Below are positions 25,494-38,303 of a stretch of DNA of 64,000 nucleotides, in pieces. Both the position numbers and the translations under genes were made by a program. Under the pieces are notes generated by a model. It was not told the origin of the DNA. It saw only the letters and a program-made list of their open reading frames with translations, and ran no database searches. The DNA comes from Hippasteria phrygiana. Taxonomy: Eukaryota; Echinodermata; Asteroidea; Valvatida; Goniasteridae. The stretch is from positions 124,001 to 188,000 of the forward strand of contig JAZGUH010000197.1 in NCBI GenBank assembly GCA_037893225.1, in the 5' to 3' direction. Numbering within the stretch: the first letter of the stretch is position 1; each line of letters starts with the position of its first letter.

Positions 25494-25644
25494 GGCTGTT
25501 TCGAAAGAGTTCGAAACAGCCCTTGTTTTCGTTAAGATTTTTTTTTTTTTCTTTTTTTTTTCTTTTTTTTTTTTTTTTTGGCTGTTTCGAAAGTTTTTCG
25601 AAACAGCCCTTGTTTTCGTTAAGATTTTTTTTTTTTTCTTTTTT
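25494..25644 (+). repeat. Two stacked 5'-terminal hairpin fragments
   Basis: Hairpins at 25494-25521 (loop AAGAGTT region) and 25580-25608 are each followed by CTTGTTTTCGTTAAGAT and T-rich tract, with no body. They lie between the CTAG of element H and the 5' end of the second family at 25645, so three different 5' ends are queued in one T-rich stretch. Long frames over this stretch are poly-Lys or poly-Phe artefacts. Confidence 0.8.
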
Positions 25645-25700
25645 GGCTTTTCCGAAATCCTTCGGAAAAGGCTTTGTTTTTGTTCTGATTTTTTTTTTTT

Positions 25701-25735
25701 TTCTTCTTCTTCTTCTTCTTCTTCTTCTTCTTCTT
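25701..25735. repeat. (TTC)n microsatellite
   Basis: About eleven TTC units follow the T-run of element I. A matching tract occurs at the start of element K. It is the internal microsatellite of the second family. Confidence 0.9.
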
Positions 25736-26320
25736 TTAGTTCTGACCAAAATCCCATAGACTTTGTACACGAATTTTCTGCGCGGCACTTTAGGTCTTAA
25801 AAAACTTCAGATCTTAACCAAACTTACCTCAAACATAGACCCTAAGCTGAAATAGTATGTCGAAGAGTGACGTCATGATGACGTCATCACGTGTCACGTG
25901 ACGTCATCTTAAAGGTGCGTTTTTCAAGGGCCCATATCTAGAGAACGGTAGGTCCGATTTCCTTCAAACCTGATATGTTGGTAGGCTAGCTCGTGTTATA
26001 GATGAAATTTGAGGTGACGTCAAGATGACGTCATGATACGATTTTATAGTAATTTTTAAGTTTTTGAAATTCAAAGTTTCTTAAAGCCATATCTCATCAA
26101 CAGAACATGCTAAATTCAAAATTCTTTTTGTAATAGCTTTGTTAGCTCCTATATTCTTTCACATACATTTGAAAAATGTGTGACGTCATCATGACGTCAT
26201 CAAAAATGTGCATTTCTGAAACACACATAAGGGTACGTCCGATCGTCATAAAAATTAGTGGGTAGGTAGATAGTGCTACTAGCATGTAAAATCCGAGGTG
26301 ACGTCATGATGACGTCATCG

Positions 26321-29300
26321 GCTGATTTTCTGTGAATTTTTTAGTTCTATCCCAAATCCCATAGACTTTGTACACGAATTTTGTAAGTGGCACTTTGGTC
26401 ACTAAACAACCTCGGATCTTAATCAGACTTAACACAAACATAGACCCTCAGCTGAAAATGTAAGCCGAAACGTGACGTCATGATGACGTCATCACGTGTC
26501 ATGTGACGTCATCTTAAATGTGCATTTTTCTAGGGCCTATATCTAGAGAACGGTAAGTCCGATTGCCTTCAAACCTGGTATGTTGGTATGGTAGCTCGTG
26601 TTATAGATGAAAATTAAGGTGACGTCATGATCACGTCATCATACGATTTTACAGTAATATTAAAGTTTTTTAACTTCAAAGTTTCTTAAAGCCATATCTC
26701 ACCAACAGAACATGCTAAATTCAAAATTCTTATTGTAATAGCTTTGTTAGCTCCTATATTCTTTCACATACATTTGAAAAATGTGTGACGTCATCATGAC
26801 GTCATCAAAAATGTGCATTTCTGAAACACACATAAGGGTACGTCCGATCGTCATAAAAATTAGTGGGTAGGTAGATAGTGCTACTAGCATGTAAAATCCG
26901 AGGTGACGTCATGATGACGTCATCGGCTGATTTTCTGTGAATTTTTTAGTTCTATCCCAAATCCCATAGACTTTGTACACGAATTTTGTAAGTGGCACTT
27001 TGGTCACTAAACAACCTCGGATCTTAATCAGACTTAACACAAACATAGACCCTCAGCTGAAAATGTAAGCCGAAACGTGACGTCATGATGACGTCATCAC
27101 GTGTCATGTGACGTCATCTTAAATGTGCATTTTTCAAGGGCCTATATCTAGAGAACGGTAGGTCCGATTGCCTTCAAACCTGGTATGTTATGGGAGCTCG
27201 TGTTATAGATGAAAATTAAGGTGACGTCATGATGACGTCATCATACGATTTTACAGTAATATTAAAGTTTTTGAACTTCAAAGTTTCTTAAAGCCATATC
27301 TCACCAACAGAACATGCTAAATTCAAAATTCTTTTTGTAATAGCTTTGTTAGCTCCTATATTCTTTCACATACATTTGAAAAATGTGTGACGTCATCATG
27401 ACGTCATCAAAAATGTGCATTTCTGAAACACACATAAGGGTACGTCCGATCGTCATAAAAATTAGTGGGTAGGTAGATAGTGCTACTAGCATGTAAAATC
27501 CGAGGTGACGTCATGATGACGTCATCGGCTGATTTTCTGTGAATTTTTTAGTTCTATCCCAAATCCCATAGACTTTGTACACGAATTTTGTAAGTGGCAC
27601 TTTGGTCACTAAACAACCTCGGATCTTAATCAGACTTAACACAAACATAGACCCTCAGCTGAAAATGTAAGCCGAAACGTGACGTCATGATGACGTCACC
27701 ACGTGTCATGTGACGTCATCTTAAATGTGCATTTTTCAAGGGCCTATATCTAGAGAACGGTAGGTCCGATTGCCTTCAAACCTGGTATGTTATGGGAGCT
27801 CGTGTTATAGATGAAAATTAAGGTGACGTCATGATGACGTCATCATACGATTTTACAGTAATATTAAAGTTTTTCAACTTCAAAGTTTCTTAAAGCCATA
27901 TCTCACCAACAGAACATGCTAAATTCAAAATTCTTTTTGTAATAGCTTTGTTAGCTCCTATATTCTTTCACATACATTTGAAAAATGTGTGACGTCATCA
28001 TGACGTCATCAAAAATGTGCATTTCTGAAACACACATAAGGGTACGTCCGATCGTCATAAAAATTGGTGGGTAGGTAGATAGTGCTACTAGCATGTAAAA
28101 TCCGAGGTGACGTCATGATGACGTCATCGGCTGATTTTCTGTGAATTTTTTAGTTCTATCCCAAATCCCATAGACTTTGTACACGAATTTTGTAAGTGGC
28201 ACTTTGGTCACTAAACAACCTCGGATCTTAATCAGACTTAACACAAACATAGACCCTCAGCTGAAAATGTAAGCCGAAACGTGACGTCATGATGACGTCA
28301 TCACGTGTCATGTGACGTCATCTTAAATGTGCATTTTTCTAGGGCCTATATCTAGAGAACGGTAGGTCCGATTGCCTTCAAACCTGGTATGTTGGTATGG
28401 TAGCTCGTGTTATAGATGAAAATTAAGGTGACGTCATGATGACGTCATCATACGATTTTACAGTAATATTAAAGTTTTTGAACTTCAAAGTTTCTTAAAG
28501 CCATATCTCACCAACAGAACATGCTAAATTCAAAATTCTTTTTGTAATAGCTTTGTTAGCTCCTATATTCTTTCACATACATTTGAAAAATGTGTGACGT
28601 CATCATGACGTCATCACAAATGTGCATTTCTGAAACACACATAAGGGTACGTCCGATCGTCATAAAAATTAGTGGGTAGGTAGATAGTGCTACTAGCATG
28701 TAAAATCCGAGGTGACGTCATGATGACGTCATCGGCTGATTTTCTGTGAATTTTTTAGTTCTATCCCAAATCCCATAGACTTTGTACACGAATTTTGTAA
28801 GTGGCACTTTGGTCACTAAACAACCTCGGATCTTAATCAGACTTAACACAAACATAGACCCTCAGCTGAAAATGTAAGCCGAAACGTGACGTCATGATGA
28901 CGTCATCACGTGTCATGTGACGTCATCTTAAATGTGCATTTTTCTAGGGCCTATATCTAGAGAACGGTAGGTCCGATTGCCTTCAAACCTGGTATGTTGG
29001 TATGGTAGCTCGTGTTATAGATGAAAATTAAGGTGACGTCATGATCACGTCATCATACGATTTTACAGTAATATTAAAGTTTTTGAACTTCAAAGTTTCT
29101 TAAAGCCATATCTCACCAACAGAACATGCTAAATTCAAAATTCTTTTTGTAATAGCTTTGTTAGCTCCTATATTCTTTCACATACATTTGAAAAATGTGT
29201 GACGTCATCATGACGTCATCAAAAATGTGCATTTCTGAAACACACATAAGGGTACGTCCGATCGTCATAAAAATTGGTGGGTAGGTAGATAGTGCCACTA

Positions 29301-29340
29301 GCATGCAAAATCCGAAGTGACGTCATGATGACGTCATCGG
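26321..29340. repeat. 603-bp tandem repeat, array 1
   Basis: The landmark GCTGATTTT recurs at 26321, 26926, 27528, 28130, 28735 and 29340, giving periods of 605, 602, 602, 605 and 605. The 602-bp form reads TGTTATGGGAGC where the 605-bp form reads TGTTGGTATGGTAGC. Each unit has several twin CREs. Units are nearly identical to each other, so homogenisation is recent. Confidence 0.9.
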
Positions 29341-29867
29341 CTGATTTTTTATGAATTTGTAAATGTTTCAAATTTCATTGTACTCTTAAAATTTTGCACT
29401 TCTTCAAATGCCATGAACTTCAAACTTGGCATATGCATTGACTATCTACTCGAGATGGGTGCCGAATCATGACGTCATGATGACGTCATCTTAAATTTGC
29501 ATTTTTGAAGGCCCTATATCTATTTTTTTTCTGCTTCTTATTTTAGTTCTATCCCAAATACCATAGACTTTGTGCATAGATTTTCTGATCGGCACTTTTG
29601 TCATCAAACAACATCGAATCTTAGTCAGAGTTAGCATAGGTATAGACCCTGATGCAAAGTCGTGCCGCGAAGAGTGACGTCATAATGACGTCTTCGTGTG
29701 GCATGTAACATGAACTTAAAGGTCAAGTTTGGAGTACGAAATGTTAATCATAAAATAATCTCAGATCTTAAACTTAGCAAAGACATAGACCTTCTGATAC
29801 TTTATGTTAAATAAAAAAGAAAAAAAGGAAAAGCCATGCGTATGTTTACAACAGACGCACATTTTTT

Positions 29868-30927
29868 GGCGTTTCCGCTACAGCAGGAAAGCCTTTGTTT
29901 TTGTTCTGTTCGCGCGATTGTGTAGTTTAGTACACTTTCGCCCAGGCATGAACACAATCTACTTGAAAATTGTTCGTTTTGCCACATTCAGAACAAAGGG
30001 CCACGTCGAAGAACATCTGCAGGGGTTTTTTGGAGTGAAATCGTTAGCTAAGAGGTAACAAAATACGTGATTGCGCAATACCCAGCTTTACACGGATATA
30101 TAGCTGGTGGGAGAGTAGTTGACCGAGCCAAAACGTGACACAACGTAAGAAAATCGTATTTTCCACCTAAAAAACCTTTCCAAATCACAAAAGCACGTGT
30201 CATTGGGATTCAGAGAAGTCTACTTTAGTAACAAAAAAAGGCTTTTGGAATAATCAAATACTCCAGAAGCTAACATGAACACAATTAATACAGAAATCCT
30301 AAACTACACAATACCCACTATTTTGGTTTCTTCTTAAACACGAATTTTGTCTGCGACACTTTGGTCACTAAACAACATCAGATCTTAAGCAAACTTAACC
30401 CAAACATAGACCCTAATCTGAAATTGTGTGCCGAAGAGTGATGTCACGATGACGTCATTATGTGTTACGTGATGTCATCTTAAAGGCTCATTTTTCAAGG
30501 GCCCATATCAAGAGAACCGTAAGTCCAATTGCATTCAAACCTGGTATGTTGGCTAAACAAGTACATGTTATAAATCAAAATTGAGGTGATGTCATAATGA
30601 CGTCATCATCTGATTTTTATGGTAATTTCAAAATTTTAACGTTAAAGATTCTTAAAACCACATCTCATCAACAGAACATGTTCAATTCAAAATTCCTTTT
30701 GTAATAGCTTTGTTAGCTCGTACATTCTTTTATATAAATGCGAAAAATTACTGAAGTCATAATGACGTCATTAAAGGCATGATTTCTTGAAAGACATATG
30801 GATAGACCATGTCTAATTGTCACGAAACTTGGTGGTTAGGTAGATTTGTCACTAGTTTACAAAATTCGAAGTGACATCATAAAAACATATGGAAAAGCCC
30901 TATGTTCTTAAAAACATAGACCTCTAG
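29868..30927 (+). mobile_element. Second-family short element J
   Basis: The 5' hairpin at 29868-29893 reads GGCGTTTCC-loop-GGAAAGCC with one bulge, then TTTGTTTTTGTTCTG as in element I. The 1.06-kb body starts with unrelated sequence, then diverged CRE modules. The 3' end has GGAAAAGCC at 30891-30899, the hairpin CTATGTT-CTTAAA-AACATAG at 30900-30919 and CTAG at 30924-30927. Both ends are present and matched. Confidence 0.7.
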
Positions 30928-33900
30928 TTTTTTTTTTTCTTCTTCTTCTTCTTCTTCTTCTTCTTCTTCTTTTAGTTCTGACCAAAATCCCATAGACTTT
31001 GTACACGAATTTTCTGCGCGGCACTTTAGGTCTTAAAAAACTTCAGATCTTAACCAAACTTACCTCAAACATAGACCCTAAGCTGAAATAGTATGTCGAA
31101 GAGTGACGTCATGATGACGTCATCACGTGTCACGTGACGTCATCTTAAAGGTGCGTTTTTCAAGGGCCCATATCTAGAGAACGGTAGGTCCGATTTCCTT
31201 CAAACCTGATATGTTGGTAGGCTAGCTCGTGTTATAGATGAAATTTGAGGTGACGTCAAGATGACGTCATGATACGATTTTATAGTAATTTTTAAGTTTT
31301 TGAAATTCAAAGTTTCTTAAAGCCATATCTCATCAACAGAACATGCTAAATTCAAAATTCTTTTTGTAATAGCTTTGTTAGCTCCTATATTCTTTCACAT
31401 ACATTTGAAAAATGTGTGACGTCATCATGACGTCATCAAAAATGTGCATTTCTGAAACACACATAAGGGTACGTCCGATCGTCATAAAAATTAGTGGGTA
31501 GGTAGATAGTGCTACTAGCATGTAAAATCCGAGGTGACGTCATGATGACGTCATCGGCTGATTTTCTGTGAATTTTTTAGTTCTATCCCAAATCCCATAG
31601 ACTTTGTACACGAATTTTGTAAGTGGCACTTTGGTCACTAAACAACCTCGGATCTTAATCAGACTTAACACAAACATAGACCCTCAGCTGAAAATGTAAG
31701 CCGAAACGTGACGTCATGATGACGTCATCACGTGTCATGTGACGTCATCTTAAATGTGCATTTTTCTAGGGCCTATATCTAGAGAACGGTAGGTCCGATT
31801 GCCTTCAAACCTGGTATGTTATGGGAGCTCGTGTTATAGATGAAAATTAAGGTGACGTCATGATGACGTCATCATACGATTTTACAGCAATATTAAAGTT
31901 TTTCAACTTCAAAGTTTCTTAAAGCCATATCTCACCAACAGAACATGCTAAATTCAAAATTCTTTTTGTAATAGCTTTGTTAGCTCCTATATTCTTTCAC
32001 ATACATTTGAAAAATGTGTGACGTCATCATGACGTCATCAAAAATGTGCATTTCTGAAACACACATAAGGGTACGTCCGATCGTCATAAAAATTAGTGGG
32101 TAGGTAGATAGTGCTACTAGCATGTAAAATCCGAGGTGACGTCATGATGACGTCATCGGCTGATTTTCTGTGAATTTTTTAGTTCTATCCCAAATCCCAT
32201 AGACTTTGTACACGAATTTTGTAAGTGGCACTTTGGTCACTAAACAACCTCGGATCTTAATCAGACTTAACACAAACATAGACCCTCAGCTGAAAATGTA
32301 AGCCGAAACGTGACGTCATGATGACGTCATCACGTGTCATGTGACGTCATCTTAAATGTGCATTTTTCAAGGGCCTATATCTAGAGAACGGTAGGTCCGA
32401 TTGCCTTCAAACCTGGTATGTTATGGGAGCTCGTGTTATAGATGAAAATTAAGGTGACGTCATGATGACGTCATCATACGATTTTACAGTAATATTAAAG
32501 TTTTTGAACTTCAAAGTTTCTTAAAGCCATATCTCACCAACAGAACATGCTAAATTCAAAATTCTTTTTGTAATAGCTTTGTTAGCTCCTATATTCTTTC
32601 ACATACATTTGAAAAATGTGTGACGTCATCATGACGTCATCAAAAATGTGCATTTCTGAAACACACATAAGGGTACGTCCGATCGTCATAAAAATTGGTG
32701 GGTAGGTAGATAGTGCTACTAGCATGTAAAATCCGAGGTGACGTCATGATGACGTCATCGGCTGATTTTCTGTGAATTTTTTAGTTCTATCCCAAATCCC
32801 ATAGACTTTGTACACGAATTTTGTAAGTGGCACTTTGGTCACTAAACAACCTCGGATCTTAATCAGACTTAACACAAACATAGACCCTCAGTTGAAAATG
32901 TAAGCCGAAACGTGACGTCATGATGACATCATCACGTGTCATGTGACGTCATCTTAAATGTGCATTTTTCTAGGGCCTATATCTAGAGAACGGTAGGTCC
33001 GATTGCCTTCAAACCTGGTATGTTGGTATGGTAGCTCGTGTTATAGATGAAAATTAAGGTGACGTCATGATCACGTCATCATACGATTTTACAGTAATAT
33101 TAAAGTTTTTGAACTTCAAAGTTTCTTAAAGCCATATCTCACCAACAGAACATGCTAAATTCAAAATTCTTTTTGTAATAGCTTTGTTAGCTCCTATATT
33201 CTTTCACATACATTTGAAAAATGTGTGACGTCATCATGACGTCATCAAAAATGTGCATTTCTGAAACACACATAAGGGTACGTCCGATCGTCATAAAAAT
33301 TAGTGGGTAGGTAGATAGTGCTAATAGCATGTAAAATCCGAGGTGACGTCATGATGACGTCATCGGCTGATTTTCTGTGAATTTTTTAGTTCTATCCCAA
33401 ATCCCATAGACTTTGTACACGAATTTTGTAAGTGGCACTTTGGTCACTAAACAACCTCGGATCTTAATCAGACTTAACACAAACATAGACCCTAAGCTGA
33501 AAATGTAAGCCGAAACGTGACGTCATGATGACGTCATCACGTGTCATGTGACGTCATCTTAAATGTGCATTTTTCAAGAGCCTATATCTAGAGAACGGTA
33601 GGTCCGATTGCCTTCAAACCTGGTATGTTGGTATGGTAGCTCGTGTTATAGATGAAAATTAAGGTGACGTCATGATGACGTCATCATACGATTTTACAGT
33701 AATATTAAAGTTTTTCAACTTCAAAGTTTCTTAAAGCCATATCTCACCAACAGAACATGCTAAATTCAAAATTCTTTTTGTAATAGCTTTGTTAGCTCCT
33801 ATATTCTTTCACATACATTTGAAAAATGTGTGACGTCATCATGACGTCATCAAAAATGTGCATTTCTGAAACACACATAAGGGTACGTCCGATCGTCATA

Positions 33901-34517
33901 AAAATTGGTGGGTAGGTAGATAGTGCCACTAGCATGCAAAATCCGAAGTGACGTCATGATGACGTCATGGGCTGATTTTTTATGAATTTGTAAATGTTTC
34001 AAATTTCATTGTACTCTTAAAATTTTGCACTTCTTCAAATGCCATGAACTTCAAACTTGGCATATGCATTGACTATCTACTCGAGATGGGTGCTGAATCA
34101 TGACGTCATGATGACGTCATCACATGTCACGTGACGTCATCTTAAATTTGCATTTTTGAAGGCCCTATATCTATTTTTTTTCTGCTTCTTATTTTAGTTC
34201 TATCCCAAATCCCATAGACTTTGTGCATAGATTTTCTGATCGGCACTTTTGTCATCAAACAACATCGAATCTTAGTCAGAGTTAGCATAGGTATAGACCC
34301 TGATGCAAAGTCGTGCCGCGAAGAGTGACGTCATAATGACGTCTTCGTGTGGCATGTAACATGAACTTAAAGGTCAAGTTTGGAGTACGAAATGTTAATC
34401 ATAAAATAATCTCAGATCTTAAACTTAGCAAAGACATAGACCTTCTGATACTTTATGTTAAATAAAAAAGAAAAAAGGAAAAGCCATGCGTATGTTTACA
34501 ACAGACGCACATTTTTT
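30928..34517 (+). mobile_element. Second-family element K
   Basis: Begins with T's and (TTC)n directly after CTAG, lacking the 5' hairpin. It is otherwise a close duplicate of element I, one 603-bp unit shorter. The 3' end with GGAAAAGCC near 34477-34485 and the TGCGT/ACGCA hairpin matches element I. Confidence 0.65.
31557..33971. repeat. 603-bp tandem repeat, array 2
   Basis: GCTGATTTT landmarks lie at 31557, 32159, 32761, 33366 and 33971, giving periods of 602, 602, 605 and 605. The order of 602 and 605 forms matches array 1 after removal of one unit, so this is a copy of array 1 and not an independent expansion. Confidence 0.9.
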
Positions 34518-35577
34518 GGCGTTTCCGCTACAGCAGGAAAGCCTTTGTTTTTGTTCTGTTCGCGCGATTGTGTAGTTTAGTACACTTTCGCCCAGGCATG
34601 AACACAATCTACTTGAAAATTGTTCGTTTTCCCACATTCAGAACAAAGGGCCACGTCGAAGAACATCTGCAGGGTTTTTTTGGAGTGAAATCGTTAGCTA
34701 AGAGGTAACAAAATACGTGATTGCGCAATACCCAGCTTTACACGGATATATAGCTGGTGGGAGAGTAGTTGACCGAGCCAAAACGTGACACAACGTAAGA
34801 AAATCGTATTTTCCGCCTTAAAAAACCTTTCCAAATCACAAAAGCACGTGTCATTGGGATTCAGAGAAGTCTACTTTAGTAACAAAAAAAGGCTTTTGGA
34901 ATAATCAAATACTCCAGAAGCTAACATGAACACAATTAATACAGAAATCCTAAACTACACAATACCCACTATTTTGGTTTCTTCTTAAACACGAATTTTG
35001 TCTGCGGCACTTTGGTCACTAAACAACATCAGATCTTAAGCAAACTTAACCCAAACATAGACCCTAATCTGAAATTGTGTGCCGAAGAGTGATGTCACGA
35101 TGACGTCATTATGTGTTACGTGATGTCATCTTAAAGGCTCATTTTTCAAGGGCCCATATCAAGAGAACCGTAAGTCCAATTGCATTCAAACCTGGTATGT
35201 TGCTAAACAAGTACATGTTATAAATCAAAATTGAGGTGACGTCATAATGACGTCATCATCTGATTTTTATGGTAATTTCAAAATTTTAACGTTAAAGATT
35301 CTTAAAACCATATCTCATCAACAGAACATGTTCAATTCAAAATTCCTTTTGTAATAGCTTTGTTAGCTCGTACATTCTTTTATATAAATGCGAAAAATTA
35401 CTGAAGTCATAATGACGTCATTAAAGGCATGATTTCTTGAAAGACATAAGGATAGACCATGTCTAATCGTCACGAAACTTGGTGGTTAGGTAGATTTGTC
35501 ACTAGTTTACAAAATTCGAAGTGACATCATAAAAACATATGGAAAAGCCCTATGTTCTTAAAAACATAGACCTCTAT
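34518..35577 (+). mobile_element. Second-family short element L
   Basis: Near-identical copy of element J: GGCGTTTCC 5' hairpin at 34518, GGAAAAGCC at 35541-35549, hairpin CTATGTT/AACATAG, but ending CTAT at 35574-35577 where J has CTAG. The next bases are the T-run leader of a first-family element, so this is a hybrid junction. Confidence 0.65.
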
Positions 35578-38303
35578 TTTTTTTTTTTTTTTCTTTTTCA
35601 GACTTTTGGCCCATAGCATTTGTACACGTTTTCTTTCTACCAGGCACTTTGGCTACTTTTATGCAGCCGATTGCCTTTAAACTTAACAGACACTTAGACC
35701 AACTACTCAGGATGCATGCCGAACTTTTACGTCATGATGACGTCATCACGTGATTTTTTATGAATTTTTGAATTTTGAAAATCGTAACATTCATTAAATT
35801 ATATCTAGCGAACAAAACAAGATATTTTCAAAATTCTTTTTCTTATAGCTTTGGTATGTCTCAAAGATATGCCCTAAATTGCGAAAATTGTGTGACGTCA
35901 TGATGACGTCATCAAAAATGTGTTTTTTTGTTAACGCATGTAAGGGTCAATCCGATTACAAAAATGTATATATTGAATTTTCCTGTACCCAATTCCAAAA
36001 TTTCATGATCGTGGCTCACTCAAGTAAGAAATGACAGCCATTTCAAAATTTAGACCAAATTCAATATAACACAAAGGAATTCTGGGACGGGCTGATAACC
36101 ATGGCTATTATGAGCTTGCTGTTTATAAAAGGGGTTGATTTCTAGTCTTTTTTCAAGTCGCTGAATTTTTGAAGTTTTAAAATCGTAACATTCTTTTCAA
36201 TATATCTAGCGAACAAAACAAGATATTTTCAAAATTATTTTTGTTACAGCTTTGGTATGTCTCAAAGATATGCCCTAAATGGCGAAAATTGTGTGACGTC
36301 ATGATGACGTCATCAACAATATTTTTTTTTTTTAACGCATGTAAGGGTCAATCTGATTACAAAAATGTATACATTGAATTTTCCTGTACCTAATTCCAAA
36401 ATTTCGTGATCGTGGCTCACTCAAGTAAGAAATAGGAGCCATTTCAAAATGTAGACCAAATTCAATATAACACAAAGGAATTCTGGGAAGGGCTGATAAC
36501 CATGGCTTAAATGTGCATGCTGTTTATAAAAAGGGTTGATTTGTAGTCTTTTTTCAAGTCGCTGAATTCTTGAAGTTTTATAATCGTAACATTCTTTTCA
36601 CTATATCTAGCGAACAAAACAAGATATTTTCAAAATTCTTTTTGTTATAGCTTTGGTATGTCTCAAAGATATGCCCTAAAAAGCGAAAATTGTGTGACGT
36701 CATGATGACGTCATAAAAAAATTCTTTTTTCAAGTCGATAGAATATTGCCCATAGCATTTGTAAACGTTTACTTTCTTACCGGCCACATTGGCTACTTTT
36801 AAACTTGGCAGACACTTACCCCAACTGCTCACAATGTGTGCCGAACTTTACGTCCTGATGACGTCATCACATGTCACGTGACGTCATCTTAAAGGGGCAT
36901 TTTTCGAAGCCATATATCTACAAAAGTACAAGTCCGATTCAGTTGGAACGTAAGGTATGCCACCTGGTGTTATAGATGAAAATTGACATGACGTTATGAT
37001 CAAGTCATAACATGTCACGTGGTGTCATCTTAAAGGGGCACTCGCTAGATTATTGCCTATAGCATTTGTACACGTTTTCTTTCTTACCGGCACTTTGGGT
37101 ACTTTTAAACTTGGCAGACACTTAGACTAACTGCTCACAATGTGTGCCGAACTTTTACCTCTTGATGACGTCATGACATGCCACGTGACGTCATCTTAAA
37201 GGGGCAGTTTTTGAAGCCATATATCTACAAAAGTACAAATTCGATTAAGTTGAAAAGTAATATCTAGGTAGCCCAGTAGGTTTATAGCTGAAAATTGACA
37301 TGACATTATCATAATTGATGTCATCACATGTCACGTGACGTCATCTTAAAGGGGCAGTTTTTGAAGCCATATGTCTACAAAAGCACAAGTCCGATTAAGT
37401 TCAAAAGTAATATCTAGGTAGCCCAGTAGGTTTATAGATAAAAATTGAATTGACGTTATGATGACGTCATCACATGTCACGTGACGTCATCTTAAAGGGG
37501 CAGTTTTTGAAGCCATATATAAACAAAATTACAAGTTCGATTAAGTTGAAAAGTAATATCTAGGTAGCCCAGTAGGTTTATAGCTGAAAATTGACATGAC
37601 ATTATCATGATGTCATCACATGTCACGTGACGTCATCTTAAAGGGGCAGTTTTTGAAGCCATATCTACAAAAGTACAAGCTCGATTAAGTTGAAATGTAA
37701 TATCTAAGTAGGCCAGCAGGTTTATAGATGAAAATTGACATGACGTTATGATGACTTCATCACATGTCACCTGACGTCATCTTAAAGGGGCAGTTTTTGA
37801 AGCCACATATAAACAAAAGTACAAGTTCGATTAAGTTGAAATGTAATATCCAGGCAGATCTGCAGGTTCATAGATGAAAATTGACATGACATTATGATGA
37901 CTTCATCACATGTCACGTGACGTCATCTTAAAGGGGCAGTTTTTGAAGCCATCTATCTACAAAAGTACAAGTTCGATTAAGTTGAAACATGGTATCTAAC
38001 ATGAATTTTAAACAATTTTTGATAATTCTTGTAATATATTTTTAGGTCATACACACTTAAATATAAATGTGAAAAATGTGTGACGTCTGATGACGTAATC
38101 ATGGTCATCAACTCCTTGTATGCTCACATTTCCAAAACGATTATGAATAAGCCTACGTGATTGCATGACCTGTCGTAGACGACCATGAATGTAAAACGAG
38201 ATTTTTTGATCCACCATTGAAATCTCAAAAATTAAGAATCAAACTACCAAAAACCCCCCAAACGAAACAGCCCTGTGTTTGTCCACAAACACCAAAGCTC
38301 TAG
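35578..38303 (+). mobile_element. Helentron-like element M (duplicate of C)
   Basis: Same order and almost the same length as element C (2726 against 2725 bp). CGAAACAGCC is at 38263-38272 and CTAG at 38300-38303. It begins the second copy of the segmental duplication. Confidence 0.65.

Larger units (their letters stand above)
25645..29867 (+). mobile_element. Second-family Helentron-like element I
   Basis: The 5' end is a hairpin at 25645-25672 starting GGCTTTTCCGAA with the partner TTCGGAAAAG. TTTGTTTTTGTTCTG and a (TTC)n tract follow. The body is about five 602-605-bp repeats. The 3' end has GGAAAAGCC at 29827-29835, the inverted complement of its own 5' end, and an imperfect hairpin TGCGT...ACGCA at 29837-29859, then T's. 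The body is homologous to the first family but the termini differ. Confidence 0.65.

Noticed and set aside
25234..25788. Lys/Arg-rich 184-codon frame and Phe-rich frames on the other strand
   Set aside because: They read through T-runs and the (TTC)n tract. Low complexity only.
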